Shown piece by piece: positions 1 through 8,171 of a DNA stretch of 64,000 nucleotides. Position numbers and translations under genes: made by a program. The DNA is from SZUA-36 sp963774415. GTDB taxonomy: Bacteria > Pseudomonadota > Gammaproteobacteria > Xanthomonadales > SZUA-36. The stretch's first letter is position 1. Every line of letters starts with the position of its first letter. The notes below the pieces were generated by a model, which saw nothing but the letters and a program-made list of their open reading frames with translations, was not told where the DNA came from and did not search any database. The stretch covers positions 62,001-126,000 of the forward strand of contig CAVZEU010000007.1 of assembly GCA_963774415.1 (NCBI GenBank), in the 5' to 3' direction.

Positions 1-2
1 CG

Positions 3-1277
3 CTGGCAAAGGCGGCCGAGCGTGATGCGGCGCTGGTGATCATCCGCATGGACACCCCCGGCGGCCTGGACGCCTCGACCCGCGAAATCATCAAGGACAT
101 TCTCAACTCGGCCGTGCCGGTCGCGACCTGGGTCGGGCCCGCGGGGGCGCGTGCGGCCAGTGCCGGCACCTACATCCTCTACGCGAGCCATGTTGCCGCG
201 ATGAGCCCGGCCACCAACGTCGGCGCGGCCACGCCGGTCTCGATCATCGGCGGCGAGTCGGGCCCAAAGTCGCCGGGCGGTCAGGCCGCCAGGAAAAAGG
301 CCGACGGTAAGGCCGGAGAAGCCGCGGACGGCGAGGACGAAGAGACGGGGCCCGCGGCTGCTGCCGGCAGCCCGATGATGAAGAAAGCCGTGAACGACTC
401 GGTGGCCTACATCCGCGGCCTGGCGGAGAAGCGCGGCCGAAACGCCGACTGGGCCGAGCGCGCGGTGCGCGACGCCGACAGTATCACCAGCGAGAAGGCG
501 CTGGAGTTGGGCGTAATCGACCTGATCGCGGTCAACATCGGCGACCTGCTCGACAAGGCCGACGGCCGTGTCGTCGAAGTGAACGACCGCGAGGTCAAGC
601 TGGCAACCCGCGGCCTCGTGACGGAGCGCCTGGAACCGGGTTGGCGCAGTGAATTCCTGGCGGTGATCACCAGCCCGACCATTGCCTACGTGCTGCTGCT
701 GGTCGGGGTGTACGGCCTGATCCTGGAAGGCTACAACCCGGGCGCCGTCCTGCCGGGGGTGGTCGGTGCGATTTGCCTGTTGACGGCCTTGTACGCGTTC
801 CAGATGCTGCCCGTCAACTACGCCGGGCTGGGGCTGATCGTGCTCGGCATCATCCTGATGATCGCGGAAGTCATGGCGCCGAGTTTCGGCGCGCTCGGCT
901 TCGGCGGGATCATCGCGATGGTCATCGGCTCGGTCATCCTGATCGATACCGATGCGCCCGGCTTCGAAGTCTCAAGACCGTTGATCGGATCGATCGCCCT
1001 GGCCGGTTCGCTGGGCCTGATGGCCATCGTCTGGATCGCCCTGCGCGCCCGCCAGCGTCCGGTGGTGGCCGGGCGCGAGGAGTTGGTCGGCGCCAACGGC
1101 GTCGCGCTGGAGGATTTCACGGGCGCCGGACATGTTTTTGTACACAGCGAGCGCTGGAATGCGGTCGCCGAAACGCCGGTCCGGAAGGACCAGGCCGTCG
1201 TCGTCACCGGGCTCGACGGATTGAAGCTGAGGATACGCCCGGCCTCAATCGAAACACAGGAGCAGGAAGATGTTTGA
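3..1277 (+). CDS. nfeD: NfeD family membrane serine protease (5' truncated)
   Basis: The reading frame is open to the left edge, so the N-terminus with its signal peptide is missing; 424 residues are visible. The first part is a ClpP-class protease domain: MDTPGG is the strand/oxyanion motif and the Ser in AASAGTY matches the catalytic serine of characterised NfeD/1510-N proteases. A low-complexity Lys/Ala/Glu/Gly insert at about 270-370 bp interrupts the protease domain. Four or five hydrophobic helices follow (about 660-1050 bp), then a C-terminal OB-fold NfeD domain. Members of this family cleave the C-terminal region of stomatin/slipin partners, and a slipin gene overlaps the 3' end here by 8 bp, which supports the assignment. 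Function in this organism (membrane quality control) is inference. Confidence 0.93.
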   Translation: MAKAAERDAALVIIRMDTPGGLDASTREIIKDILNSAVPVATWVGPAGARAASAGTYILYASHVAAMSPATNVGAATPVSIIGGESGPKSPGGQAARKKADGKAGEAADGEDEETGPAAAAGSPMMKKAVNDSVAYIRGLAEKRGRNADWAERAVRDADSITSEKALELGVIDLIAVNIGDLLDKADGRVVEVNDREVKLATRGLVTERLEPGWRSEFLAVITSPTIAYVLLLVGVYGLILEGYNPGAVLPGVVGAICLLTALYAFQMLPVNYAGLGLIVLGIILMIAEVMAPSFGALGFGGIIAMVIGSVILIDTDAPGFEVSRPLIGSIALAGSLGLMAIVWIALRARQRPVVAGREELVGANGVALEDFTGAGHVFVHSERWNAVAETPVRKDQAVVVTGLDGLKLRIRPASIETQEQEDV

Positions 1278-2013
1278 ATATCTGTGGACAATATTGGCAT
1301 TCGTATTATTCGGCGTCATCGTCAATGCCATCAAGATCCTGCGCGAGTACGAGCGCGGGGTGATTTTCCAGCTCGGACGCTTCTGGAAAGTGAAGGGCCC
1401 CGGGCTGATCCTGGTGATCCCGGTCGTCCAGCAGATGGTGCGGGTCGATTTGCGGGTCATCGTGATGGACGTCCCCACCCAGGACGTCATCTCGCGCGAC
1501 AACGTGTCGGTCAAGGTCAACGCGGTCGTCTATTTTCGCGTCATCGAACCCGACAAGGCCATCATCCAGGTCGAGAGATACCTCGAGGCCGTCAGCCAGC
1601 TGGCGCAAACCACCCTGCGCTCGGTGCTGGGTCAGCACGAACTGGACGACATGCTGGCCGAGCGTGAGAAGCTGAACCGCGATATCCAGGCGATTCTCGA
1701 CCGCCAGACCGACGCCTGGGGCATCAAGGTGGCCAACGTGGAAATCAAGCACGTCGACCTCGACGAAAGCATGATCCGGGCCATCGCCGCGCAGGCCGAG
1801 GCGGAGCGCCAGCGGCGCGCCAAGGTGATCCACGCCAGCGGCGAGAAACAGGCCGCGACGGAACTGGTGGAGGCCGCGAAAACGCTGGCGCAGGAGCCCA
1901 ACGCGATCCAGCTGCGTTACATGCAGATCCTGACCGAGATCGCCGGCAACAACACTAACACCATTGTCTTCCCGCTCGATCTGGTGAAGAAGGCCCGCGA
2001 CGCGCTGAGCTGA
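1270..2013 (+). CDS. slipin family protein (SPFH/stomatin-like)
   Basis: This 247-residue protein has one N-terminal membrane segment (residues about 3-20), then a typical SPFH/band-7 domain (EYERGVIFQLGRFW, KGPGLILVIPVVQQMVRVDLR) and an Ala/Glu-rich coiled coil (AQAEAERQRRAKV). The length matches bacterial slipins. It overlaps the 3' end of the nfeD gene by 8 bp, with a GGAGCAGGAAG Shine-Dalgarno region inside that gene, so the two are translationally coupled. Slipins form membrane-bound oligomers and are the substrate or partner of NfeD proteases. The stop is followed by a convergent gene. Confidence 0.95.
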   Translation: MFEYLWTILAFVLFGVIVNAIKILREYERGVIFQLGRFWKVKGPGLILVIPVVQQMVRVDLRVIVMDVPTQDVISRDNVSVKVNAVVYFRVIEPDKAIIQVERYLEAVSQLAQTTLRSVLGQHELDDMLAEREKLNRDIQAILDRQTDAWGIKVANVEIKHVDLDESMIRAIAAQAEAERQRRAKVIHASGEKQAATELVEAAKTLAQEPNAIQLRYMQILTEIAGNNTNTIVFPLDLVKKARDALS

Positions 2014-2037
2014 GGCGCTAACCGGCGAGGTACGGGG

Positions 2038-2763
2038 TCAGAGCTGAAAACGGTGATAGATCTGTAGCTCGGGGATGATCGTGTCCGGGTCTTGCCGGAT
2101 GCAGAACAGCACGGCATTGGACACGTGCCGCGGATCCAGCCACTCGACGTCCTCATCGGCCATCTCCGATTCTTCAGCCATCGGCGTCCAGACCATGCCG
2201 GGCATGATCGAGGTGACGCGGATGCGGGTTTCCTTCAGGTCCTTTGCAACCGATTCGGACAGGCCGGTCACACCGAACTTGGAGGCGCAATAGGCCGAAC
2301 TGCCCCGCTCCCCACGTTTGCCCGAACCGGACGAGATGAAGATGATCGTGCCTTCGTTCTGCTGCAGCATGCCCTGCCGGAGCACCTCCCGGGTGCAGAG
2401 GTATTGCCCCCTGAGGTTGGAAGCATGGATCCGGTCCCACGCCGCCGCGCTGGTGTCGTAAACCGGCGCCACCTCGCGCACCCCGGCGTTGTTGATCAGA
2501 ATGTCGATGCGGCCCCATTGCGCATAAACCTGCCTGACCATTGCCGTCACCGTGCCCTCGTCCCCCACATCGGCGGCAACGGCCAGGGTGTCGACCCCGT
2601 GCTGACGGCCGATGCGGCCCATCTCATCCTGCAGGGCCTCGGCGCGAACGTCCGTGCCGCAAACCTTCACGCCTGCGCGCGCCAGGTCTTCGGCCAGGAC
2701 CAGGCCAATGCCCCGGGCCGCACCGGTCACCAGCGCCGTTGTGTCCCGCAAATCCATACTCAT
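2038..2763 (-). CDS. SDR family NAD(P)-dependent oxidoreductase
   Basis: Classical short-chain dehydrogenase of 241 residues. It shows the cofactor motif TGAARGIG near residue 12, NNAG near residue 90, and a catalytic Ser-Tyr-Lys set (ISSGSGKRGERGSSAYCASKFG). Three in-frame ATGs sit close together; AAGGAG abuts the first (2769) but lies 6 nt before the second, so 2763 is chosen. A C-terminal extension (DVEWLDPRHVSNAVLFCIRQ) is common in 3-oxoacyl-ACP reductase-like SDRs. The substrate cannot be told from sequence. It is convergent with the slipin gene and stands alone. Confidence 0.9.
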   Translation of the reverse strand: MSMDLRDTTALVTGAARGIGLVLAEDLARAGVKVCGTDVRAEALQDEMGRIGRQHGVDTLAVAADVGDEGTVTAMVRQVYAQWGRIDILINNAGVREVAPVYDTSAAAWDRIHASNLRGQYLCTREVLRQGMLQQNEGTIIFISSGSGKRGERGSSAYCASKFGVTGLSESVAKDLKETRIRVTSIMPGMVWTPMAEESEMADEDVEWLDPRHVSNAVLFCIRQDPDTIIPELQIYHRFQL

Positions 2764-2864
2764 CGCCATCTCCTTGCCGTGCCGGCCGGTGAAGCCGGCC
2801 GGGCATCAACCGAGGAACTATAGCAAGGATCCGGGCTTTCGGGGGTCAGGGGTCTCTATAGGGC

Positions 2865-3476
2865 CTAAGGCAACTTGCGTTGAATCAGTCGTGTCGCCAG
2901 CAGCGCCACGAACCCCGAATGGAGGCTGTAGACAATTAGGGCGGTGCGCACATCCATGGTCGCATCGCTGACGAGCAGAACCAGGGGCAACACACCCGCC
3001 GCCAGGCCAAAGCAACCGATGAGCCGGGAAAAGCCGTTTTCCTGGCGCAGCAAATCGATTCCCCACAAAACGAATGCGACCGCGGTCGCTGCCGCGCCCA
3101 GCCGGGCAAAGGCCTGGTTGCTCTCCCAGGCAAAAACAAAGAGCGCGCGGGGGATATCCTGCCCGCGTTCCGCCAGCGCGGGCACGATGAATCCATTGAC
3201 GGTGCCTGCGATGATGAGTGCGAAGAAATTGAGCGAGTACGCCACCAGCGCCGCGAGGATCAGCAAGCGACCCAGGCCACGACGCATGCTGTAGTAGCAA
3301 AATCCGAAAAAAATGCTGCTGAGCAGCACCATCATCGTCCCGTGCACCGCGTGGACGAGCTTGCCGCCGTGCACGCCGCTGGGATGATGTGCCATGGCTA
3401 GGATCGTCAGTATGGAAGCGATGAGGAGAATCACGCCAACCGTGCGGTCGGAGCGGGTTGAATCCAATCGGGTCAT
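2865..3476 (-). CDS. membrane protein of unknown function
   Basis: Predicted 203-residue integral membrane protein with six or seven hydrophobic segments and a basic C-terminus (RLIQRKLP). A His-rich stretch (MAHHPSGVHGGKLVHAVHG) lies in the first loop, reminiscent of membrane proteins that bind metal or haem, but I recognise no named family. The start at 3476 (MTRLDST) is preferred over the upstream ATG at 3518 because GAGGTG lies 5 nt before it. It is divergent from the TetR-type gene with about 110 bp between them, so it is a candidate target of that regulator (inference). Confidence 0.7.
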   Translation of the reverse strand: MTRLDSTRSDRTVGVILLIASILTILAMAHHPSGVHGGKLVHAVHGTMMVLLSSIFFGFCYYSMRRGLGRLLILAALVAYSLNFFALIIAGTVNGFIVPALAERGQDIPRALFVFAWESNQAFARLGAAATAVAFVLWGIDLLRQENGFSRLIGCFGLAAGVLPLVLLVSDATMDVRTALIVYSLHSGFVALLATRLIQRKLP

Positions 3477-3584
3477 CTTTGCACCTCGGCGAGTCTTGCG
3501 GGTTACGCCCCTGGTCACCTGCTTGTGACTTCACCCCGCCCATTGTAGATTGGATGTTTGGCACTGACCGACAGATGGAGAGAA

Positions 3585-4122
3585 ATGTCCGGAAACCATC
3601 GAGGCGCTGCGATCACGACCCGCCGCCGTTTGCTGGAAAGCTTCAACTCGCTGGTGCTGCACGGCCCGGAAGGCAGGATCACCGTGGCAGACATCGTGCG
3701 TGCAGCCGGCATGGGGCGCTCTACGTTTTACGATCACTATTCGAGCGCTCGCGACATTCGCCAGCAAGCCTTGGCGGCACCGATGACGTTGCTGGCGGAA
3801 TCCATACTCGGTGTGCGAACTGAAAAGCACCTGTCTCGCCTGTTGACCCACTTTTGGGAGAATCGTGAGCGCGCGCGCCGCACCTTTTCCGGCGAGGAGG
3901 GCGACGAGGTGGAACAGTTGCTGATCTCGATGCTGGATTCGCGCCTGCCGAAAGGCGCCCGCTCGAATCGGGCGTCCGATAAAAGTGGCTGCGATCGAGT
4001 TGGCCGTCGTACCGTTGGCGCTGATTCGGGCCTGGCTTGAAGGGACCGTTAGCTGCACCGGCGCGGAGATGGCCCGGCATATAGCCGAAGCAAGCGCCCG
4101 TATACGGAAGGAGCTTCTGTAG
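3585..4122 (+). pseudogene. TetR/AcrR family regulator with an apparent +1 frameshift
   Basis: The N-terminal part encodes a TetR DNA-binding domain (ITVADIVRAAGMGRSTFYDHY, residues about 30-50). The uninterrupted frame ends early at 4040 after a run of unlike sequence. The +1-shifted frame from about 3961 to a TAG at 4122 encodes AAIELAVVPLALIRAWLEG followed by CTGAEMARHIAEAS, which is the normal TetR C-terminal pattern (liraWLeG, elA). Removing one C from the CCC at about 3958 restores a 178-residue protein of normal family length. The start at 3585 follows GGAGAG. Either a sequencing error or a recently broken regulator of the divergent membrane-protein gene. Confidence 0.8.
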
Positions 4123-4280
4123 GCAAATCAGCTCGTTGCCAAATGCGACCAGGGCGAACCACGCCAAATGTGTCTTTTTGCCCGTTGACTCTGGCCGCAT
4201 TACGTGCGGGACCCGGGCCGGCAGCAGCGGCTTCCTCGCCAGCGGCTGCCCCCGCTGCTGACGGAATCGAGCGGGGGTCC

Positions 4281-5507
4281 CTACCCGCTCTTGCCCAGCA
4301 CCAGGCGCAGGGCGATCGGTGATAATACCGCCGCGCAGATGGCCATCAGCACGACCGCGGAGAACAGGTTGGTGACCACCGCGGGCGGATTGTCGGGATG
4401 CGTGAACAAACCCGCGTTGAGCGCGATGCCGGCAACCACCAGTTCCACCGCGCCACGGGCGTTCATCCCCACGCCGACAGCGGCCGCGTCCCGCGCCGAC
4501 ATTCCGCACCCGCGCGCGGCCAGGCCGGAGCCCAGGGTCTTGCCGACGAAGGCCGCAACGATCAGCGCCGCCAAAAACAGCGGTATTTCGGTAATCGCGC
4601 GCAGATCGACGCTGATGCCGATGGAGGCAAAGAACAAGGGGGCGAAAAAGCCGAGCGTGAAGGTTTCGATCTTACCGAACAACTCCTCGTGGATCGCTAC
4701 ATCGATGGTGTTGCGGCGGAAGAACAGCCCGGCGGCGTAGGCCCCGAGAATAAAGTGCAGGCCCAGCAACTCCGCCAGCACCGCGAACGCCAGCGCCCAC
4801 AGGATCAGGGAGGTGAACTCGATGTGTTCCATGTGCAGCCGCTTGGTCAGGTTCCCCAGCCAGGGAAAGGCATAGCGGCCGCCGGCGGTAACCACGAGGA
4901 AAAACACGACCACCTTGATGCTGAGCCAGCCCAGCGCCGCCAGGCTGAACTGACCGCCGGTATTGAGCGCCGCCGTCAGCACCGCCAGCAGGAACAGGCT
5001 GAACAAATCGTCGAATACCGCGGCGGTAACGATCACCGTGCCGACGCGTGACTGCTGCTGTCCCAGGTCCATCAGCGCCGCGACGGTGATCGGCACCGCG
5101 GTCACCGACAGGGCCACGCCGAGGTACAGCATCTGGGCCGCCTTCCAGTCCGAAGCGGGCAGCGCCACCCAACCGAGCATCAGACCCAGGGCCATCGGCA
5201 GCGCCATGCCCCCCACCGCGACGATGAGCGCGCCGCGGGAAGCTTCCTTCAGCTTTTCCGGCCGCATTTCGATGCCGGCCAGCAGCATGAGGAAGAAGAT
5301 GGCCAAATCAGTCAAGGCCTCGAACACCTGGTTGTGGTGCAGTTCCGACAGGATCGGCAGCTTGCTTTCCATGCCGTGGATCACGATTCCAAGCACGACG
5401 CCGGCAATGAGTTCCCCCACCAGCACCGGCTGACCGAAACGGTGGGCGATCTCGCCGAAGATTCGGGTGACCAGCAGCAAAACCAGCAGTATGTAAAACA
5501 GGCTCAT
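4281..5507 (-). CDS. cation:proton antiporter (CPA2, Kef/NapA-like)
   Basis: 408-residue polytopic membrane protein with about 12 helices. It carries the CPA2 features: a GxxxAGxxLG-type segment (GELIAGVVLGIVIHG), FLMLLAGIEMRPEKL, and the ion-binding region AAVFDDLFSLFLLAVLT with the adjacent acidic pair. No C-terminal RCK/TrkA-N domain is present, so this is the short NapA-like type and not full-length KefB/C. It would exchange Na+ or K+ for H+ across the inner membrane. It is a single gene followed by 158 bp without a gene. Ion specificity is not readable. Confidence 0.92.
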   Translation of the reverse strand: MSLFYILLVLLLVTRIFGEIAHRFGQPVLVGELIAGVVLGIVIHGMESKLPILSELHHNQVFEALTDLAIFFLMLLAGIEMRPEKLKEASRGALIVAVGGMALPMALGLMLGWVALPASDWKAAQMLYLGVALSVTAVPITVAALMDLGQQQSRVGTVIVTAAVFDDLFSLFLLAVLTAALNTGGQFSLAALGWLSIKVVVFFLVVTAGGRYAFPWLGNLTKRLHMEHIEFTSLILWALAFAVLAELLGLHFILGAYAAGLFFRRNTIDVAIHEELFGKIETFTLGFFAPLFFASIGISVDLRAITEIPLFLAALIVAAFVGKTLGSGLAARGCGMSARDAAAVGVGMNARGAVELVVAGIALNAGLFTHPDNPPAVVTNLFSAVVLMAICAAVLSPIALRLVLGKSG

Positions 5508-5678
5508 GATTCATTTTCACCTGGCACGGAGGTTTACACGGACAATAACCCGCCTGCGCGAGTATGGGTAGTGGAAAAGAAAAACGAAAGGAACAGGGAT
5601 CACCAGGTTCTGGGGAAGGTCAACCGGGCAGATTTGGAAAAGCAGGACTATACTCAGAAGGTAACGTGAGGAAAAATC

Positions 5679-6714
5679 ATGAACAGTATCCTCCGGTTAG
5701 CTATTGTTCTGTCCGCTTTATTGCTGCTGTCACCGCTCGCACAGGCCAATAAAGTCGAGAAATTGAGCGTCAAGGCGCCTGACGGCTTTGCTGACGCCCC
5801 GACCGTCGTGGTCTATTCAAGCCAGGGCGAGCAATGGGACAAGGTCGACAAAACAGCCAGCACGACATTCAGGATAGGTCTGAATGCAAAGTGCAAGTAC
5901 GAGGGATAGAGGCAACAAGGCCTACCGCGGAAGTTTAATCGTTCCGGGCTTCACTTTGATCGGCGGCCACAAGCCACCCGACTTCTTGATACCCAATTCA
6001 CACGATGCATCCGGTGCGTTTCGATATGAAAACGGCACTGGTCAACCCACTTCCGCCATTAAAGTGTGTGCCGATGAGTTAGAAAAGAGGCTGTCAGGCA
6101 ATGCTGATCTCACCAAATATGACTTACTGGCGAAGGGTTTTACCGTCAACTATCCGGCCGCGTTCAGGGTCAGCTTCGGGCTCACATGTAAACCAACAGG
6201 TATCGGCTTTGCAGACCATGCATCCAAAAGTGTCATGGTCAATGCACGCATCCAATGCGCTGCTTCTGACCTCGCCAAAGAAAAAACCCCAAAACCTGCG
6301 GCCAAACCGAGAAGAGCCGTTCTAGTGCCCCTGGTCAAGCAGGTGACGTTCAGCGCCGACCCGCCCGAGTACACCGGCCTTTGTCCCACCGGGATCAGCT
6401 TCAATGGCAAAATCACCGTGAACCGTGCCGGCACCGTCAGGTACCGCTACGTCAGCCACGACGGTAAAAAGTCGCCGGACTTCTCGCTCAAATTTACCAC
6501 CGCCGGCACCCAGGCCACCCGGAAATGGCATCGCACGCTCAGCAAGCCGGACCCGGGCAAGACGCTATCGGCCGGCGGGCAAAACTCCAAGTGGGACCAT
6601 GCCGGCTGGTATCGGATCGATATCCTTTCCCCAAAGGGGCCAAAAAGCGTGAAAGCGGCCTATAAGGTGGATTGCACGGTGGCGCCAAAGGCCAGGCCAA
6701 TGAAAATCAAATAA
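5679..6714 (+). pseudogene. exported protein of unknown function, frameshifted
   Basis: The 5' segment (5679-5909) encodes a signal peptide (LAIVLSALLLLSPLAQA) and about 50 mature residues, ending at a TAG inside GAGGGATAG. The +1 frame, open from before 5884 to 6714, continues with DRGNKAYRGSLIVPGFTLIGG. Removing one G from the GGG at about 5903-5905 joins both parts into a secreted protein of about 344 residues. The C-terminal 130 residues (RYRYVSHDGKKSPDFSLKF, KWDHAGWYRIDI) look like a beta-sandwich module; six cysteines in the mature part fit an exported protein. I recognise no family. AGGA precedes the start at 5679. Confidence 0.65.
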
Positions 6715-6831
6715 CCCGGGCGGGCCGGGAAAACACGCCTGACTTCGTCCATATGCACTGAAAGGACGTCTGAGCTATCGGGTCAAATGATACGTGCTGT
6801 AACACTCTGGCACTTTACTCTGCGCCCAATT

Positions 6832-6868
6832 AAGTATATTTTTGATTTATATGCGCTTACATATACTT
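6832..6868. promoter_or_regulatory. AT-rich inverted repeat upstream of the SMP-30 gene
   Basis: AAGTATAT (6832-6839) and ATATACTT (6861-6868) are perfect 8-bp arms 29 bp apart centre to centre, in the only AT-rich part of the 306-bp gap 6715-7020. The spacing would put both half-sites on one DNA face. It may be an operator for the SMP-30 / TonB receptor pair downstream. The rest of this gap shows nothing I can name. Confidence 0.35.
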
Positions 6869-7020
6869 CGTGGGAAAGATATCCCAAGGGTGTGTGAATA
6901 GCGCAGAAAGAGAAGAAGTCTCACCCGACGAGAATCAATAATGCCGACCGGTCCGGGTTTGAGGCTTTCGAAGGCGATGGCCGGCACCGCTGCAGACGCT
7001 GACAATGTACGAACGACGTC

Positions 7021-8106
7021 ATGACTGCCAACCGTAAACGGCACACGGCAATTTGTCGTCCGTTCGGTCGTCGCGCCCTGATCAAGTCCCTGGCAGCGTC
7101 AGGCCTGTTGGCAGGTCTGGCGTTCCACCGCCCTCTTGCGGGCATGCTAATCAGACCGGCTTATGCCGGAACGCAGCTTCCGGACAGTACCCGGGTGCTG
7201 GCATCTGGTTTGCGCTTCCCCGAGGGACCCGTCGCTCTCAGCGGCGGCTCAGTGCTGGTTTGCGAAAGCGCCGGCGGTCGCTTGACGCGGGTTGATCCCA
7301 ACGGCGAGGAAATACCGGTCGCTGATGTGGGTGGCGGCCCTACCGGTGCGGCATTTGGTCCCGACGGAGCGCTCTACGTCTGCAATCCGGGCGCCGGCAA
7401 GTGGGAGACGATCGATGGTTTGCTGTACCCCGTTGGCCCGGCGCCGGATAATTCGGGTGGTTGCATACAGCGGGTGGACATCACAAGCGGTGCGATCAAA
7501 GTTTTGTACACCGAGGTCGAGGATTACCCCCTCGGTTCGCCCAATGACATTGTTTTCGATAGCGCCGGTGGGTTCTGGTTTACCGATACCGGCAAATCGC
7601 ACAAGCACTGCCGTCAATACGGCGCTGTCTGCTACGCCCGCGCCGACGGTTCTCTCATTCGCCAGGCTGCCGCTCCAATGATCTCCCCGAACGGCATCGG
7701 CCTGTCCCCGGACGGCAAGCGCCTTTATGTTTCCGACCTGATGGAAGGAGCGTTGCTGAGCTTCGATGTGGTGGGAGAGGGTCAACTGGCCCCAACACAG
7801 GGACCGATGCCGGGCAATCTCGTCGCGCGCCTGGATGGGCGGCTGTTTGTTGACGGTCTGGCCGTGCAAAACGACGGAACGATCTGCGTTGCCACACCCA
7901 TCAATGGCGGCATCAGTTGTTGGTCACCTGATGGGAGACTGCTGAATAAAGTGGAATTGCCCAATACGCTTACCACCAACATCTGTTTTGGCGGGCCTGA
8001 ACTGAAGACCGTCTACATCACGCTGGGCGGCACCGGTCAATTGATTGCCATGGATTGGCCAACGCCCGGATTACCGGCGGCATGGCACGAAGATTCAACA
8101 CTTTAG
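7021..8106 (+). CDS. Tat-exported SMP-30/gluconolactonase-like beta-propeller protein
   Basis: 361 residues. A twin-arginine signal (GRRALIKSLAASGLLAGLAF, residues about 17-36) and a PAYAG-type cleavage site indicate folded export to the periplasm. The mature part is a six-bladed SMP-30/gluconolactonase/LRE-like propeller: FPEGP with the metal-binding Glu, the repeated PDGALYV and PDGKRLYVSD blades, SPNDIVFDSAGGFWFTD (Asn and Asp metal ligands), and SPNGIGLSPDGKR. This family hydrolyses lactones or other esters using Ca2+/Zn2+. The end overlaps the leader of the TonB receptor gene, which starts 66 bp downstream, so they probably form one transcription unit for uptake and processing of a lactone- or sugar-acid-like nutrient (inference). 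Confidence 0.87.
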   Translation: MTANRKRHTAICRPFGRRALIKSLAASGLLAGLAFHRPLAGMLIRPAYAGTQLPDSTRVLASGLRFPEGPVALSGGSVLVCESAGGRLTRVDPNGEEIPVADVGGGPTGAAFGPDGALYVCNPGAGKWETIDGLLYPVGPAPDNSGGCIQRVDITSGAIKVLYTEVEDYPLGSPNDIVFDSAGGFWFTDTGKSHKHCRQYGAVCYARADGSLIRQAAAPMISPNGIGLSPDGKRLYVSDLMEGALLSFDVVGEGQLAPTQGPMPGNLVARLDGRLFVDGLAVQNDGTICVATPINGGISCWSPDGRLLNKVELPNTLTTNICFGGPELKTVYITLGGTGQLIAMDWPTPGLPAAWHEDSTL

Positions 8107-8171
8107 CAGATATCCGGTTTTGCAATCGGATGAACAATGCGATGCACGCATGGGCTAACGGGAGCAGAAAA

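Noticed and set aside
8055..8171. Upstream start for the TonB receptor
   Set aside because: It would put 39 residues before the signal peptide and lie inside the preceding gene; ATG 8172 has a good Shine-Dalgarno.
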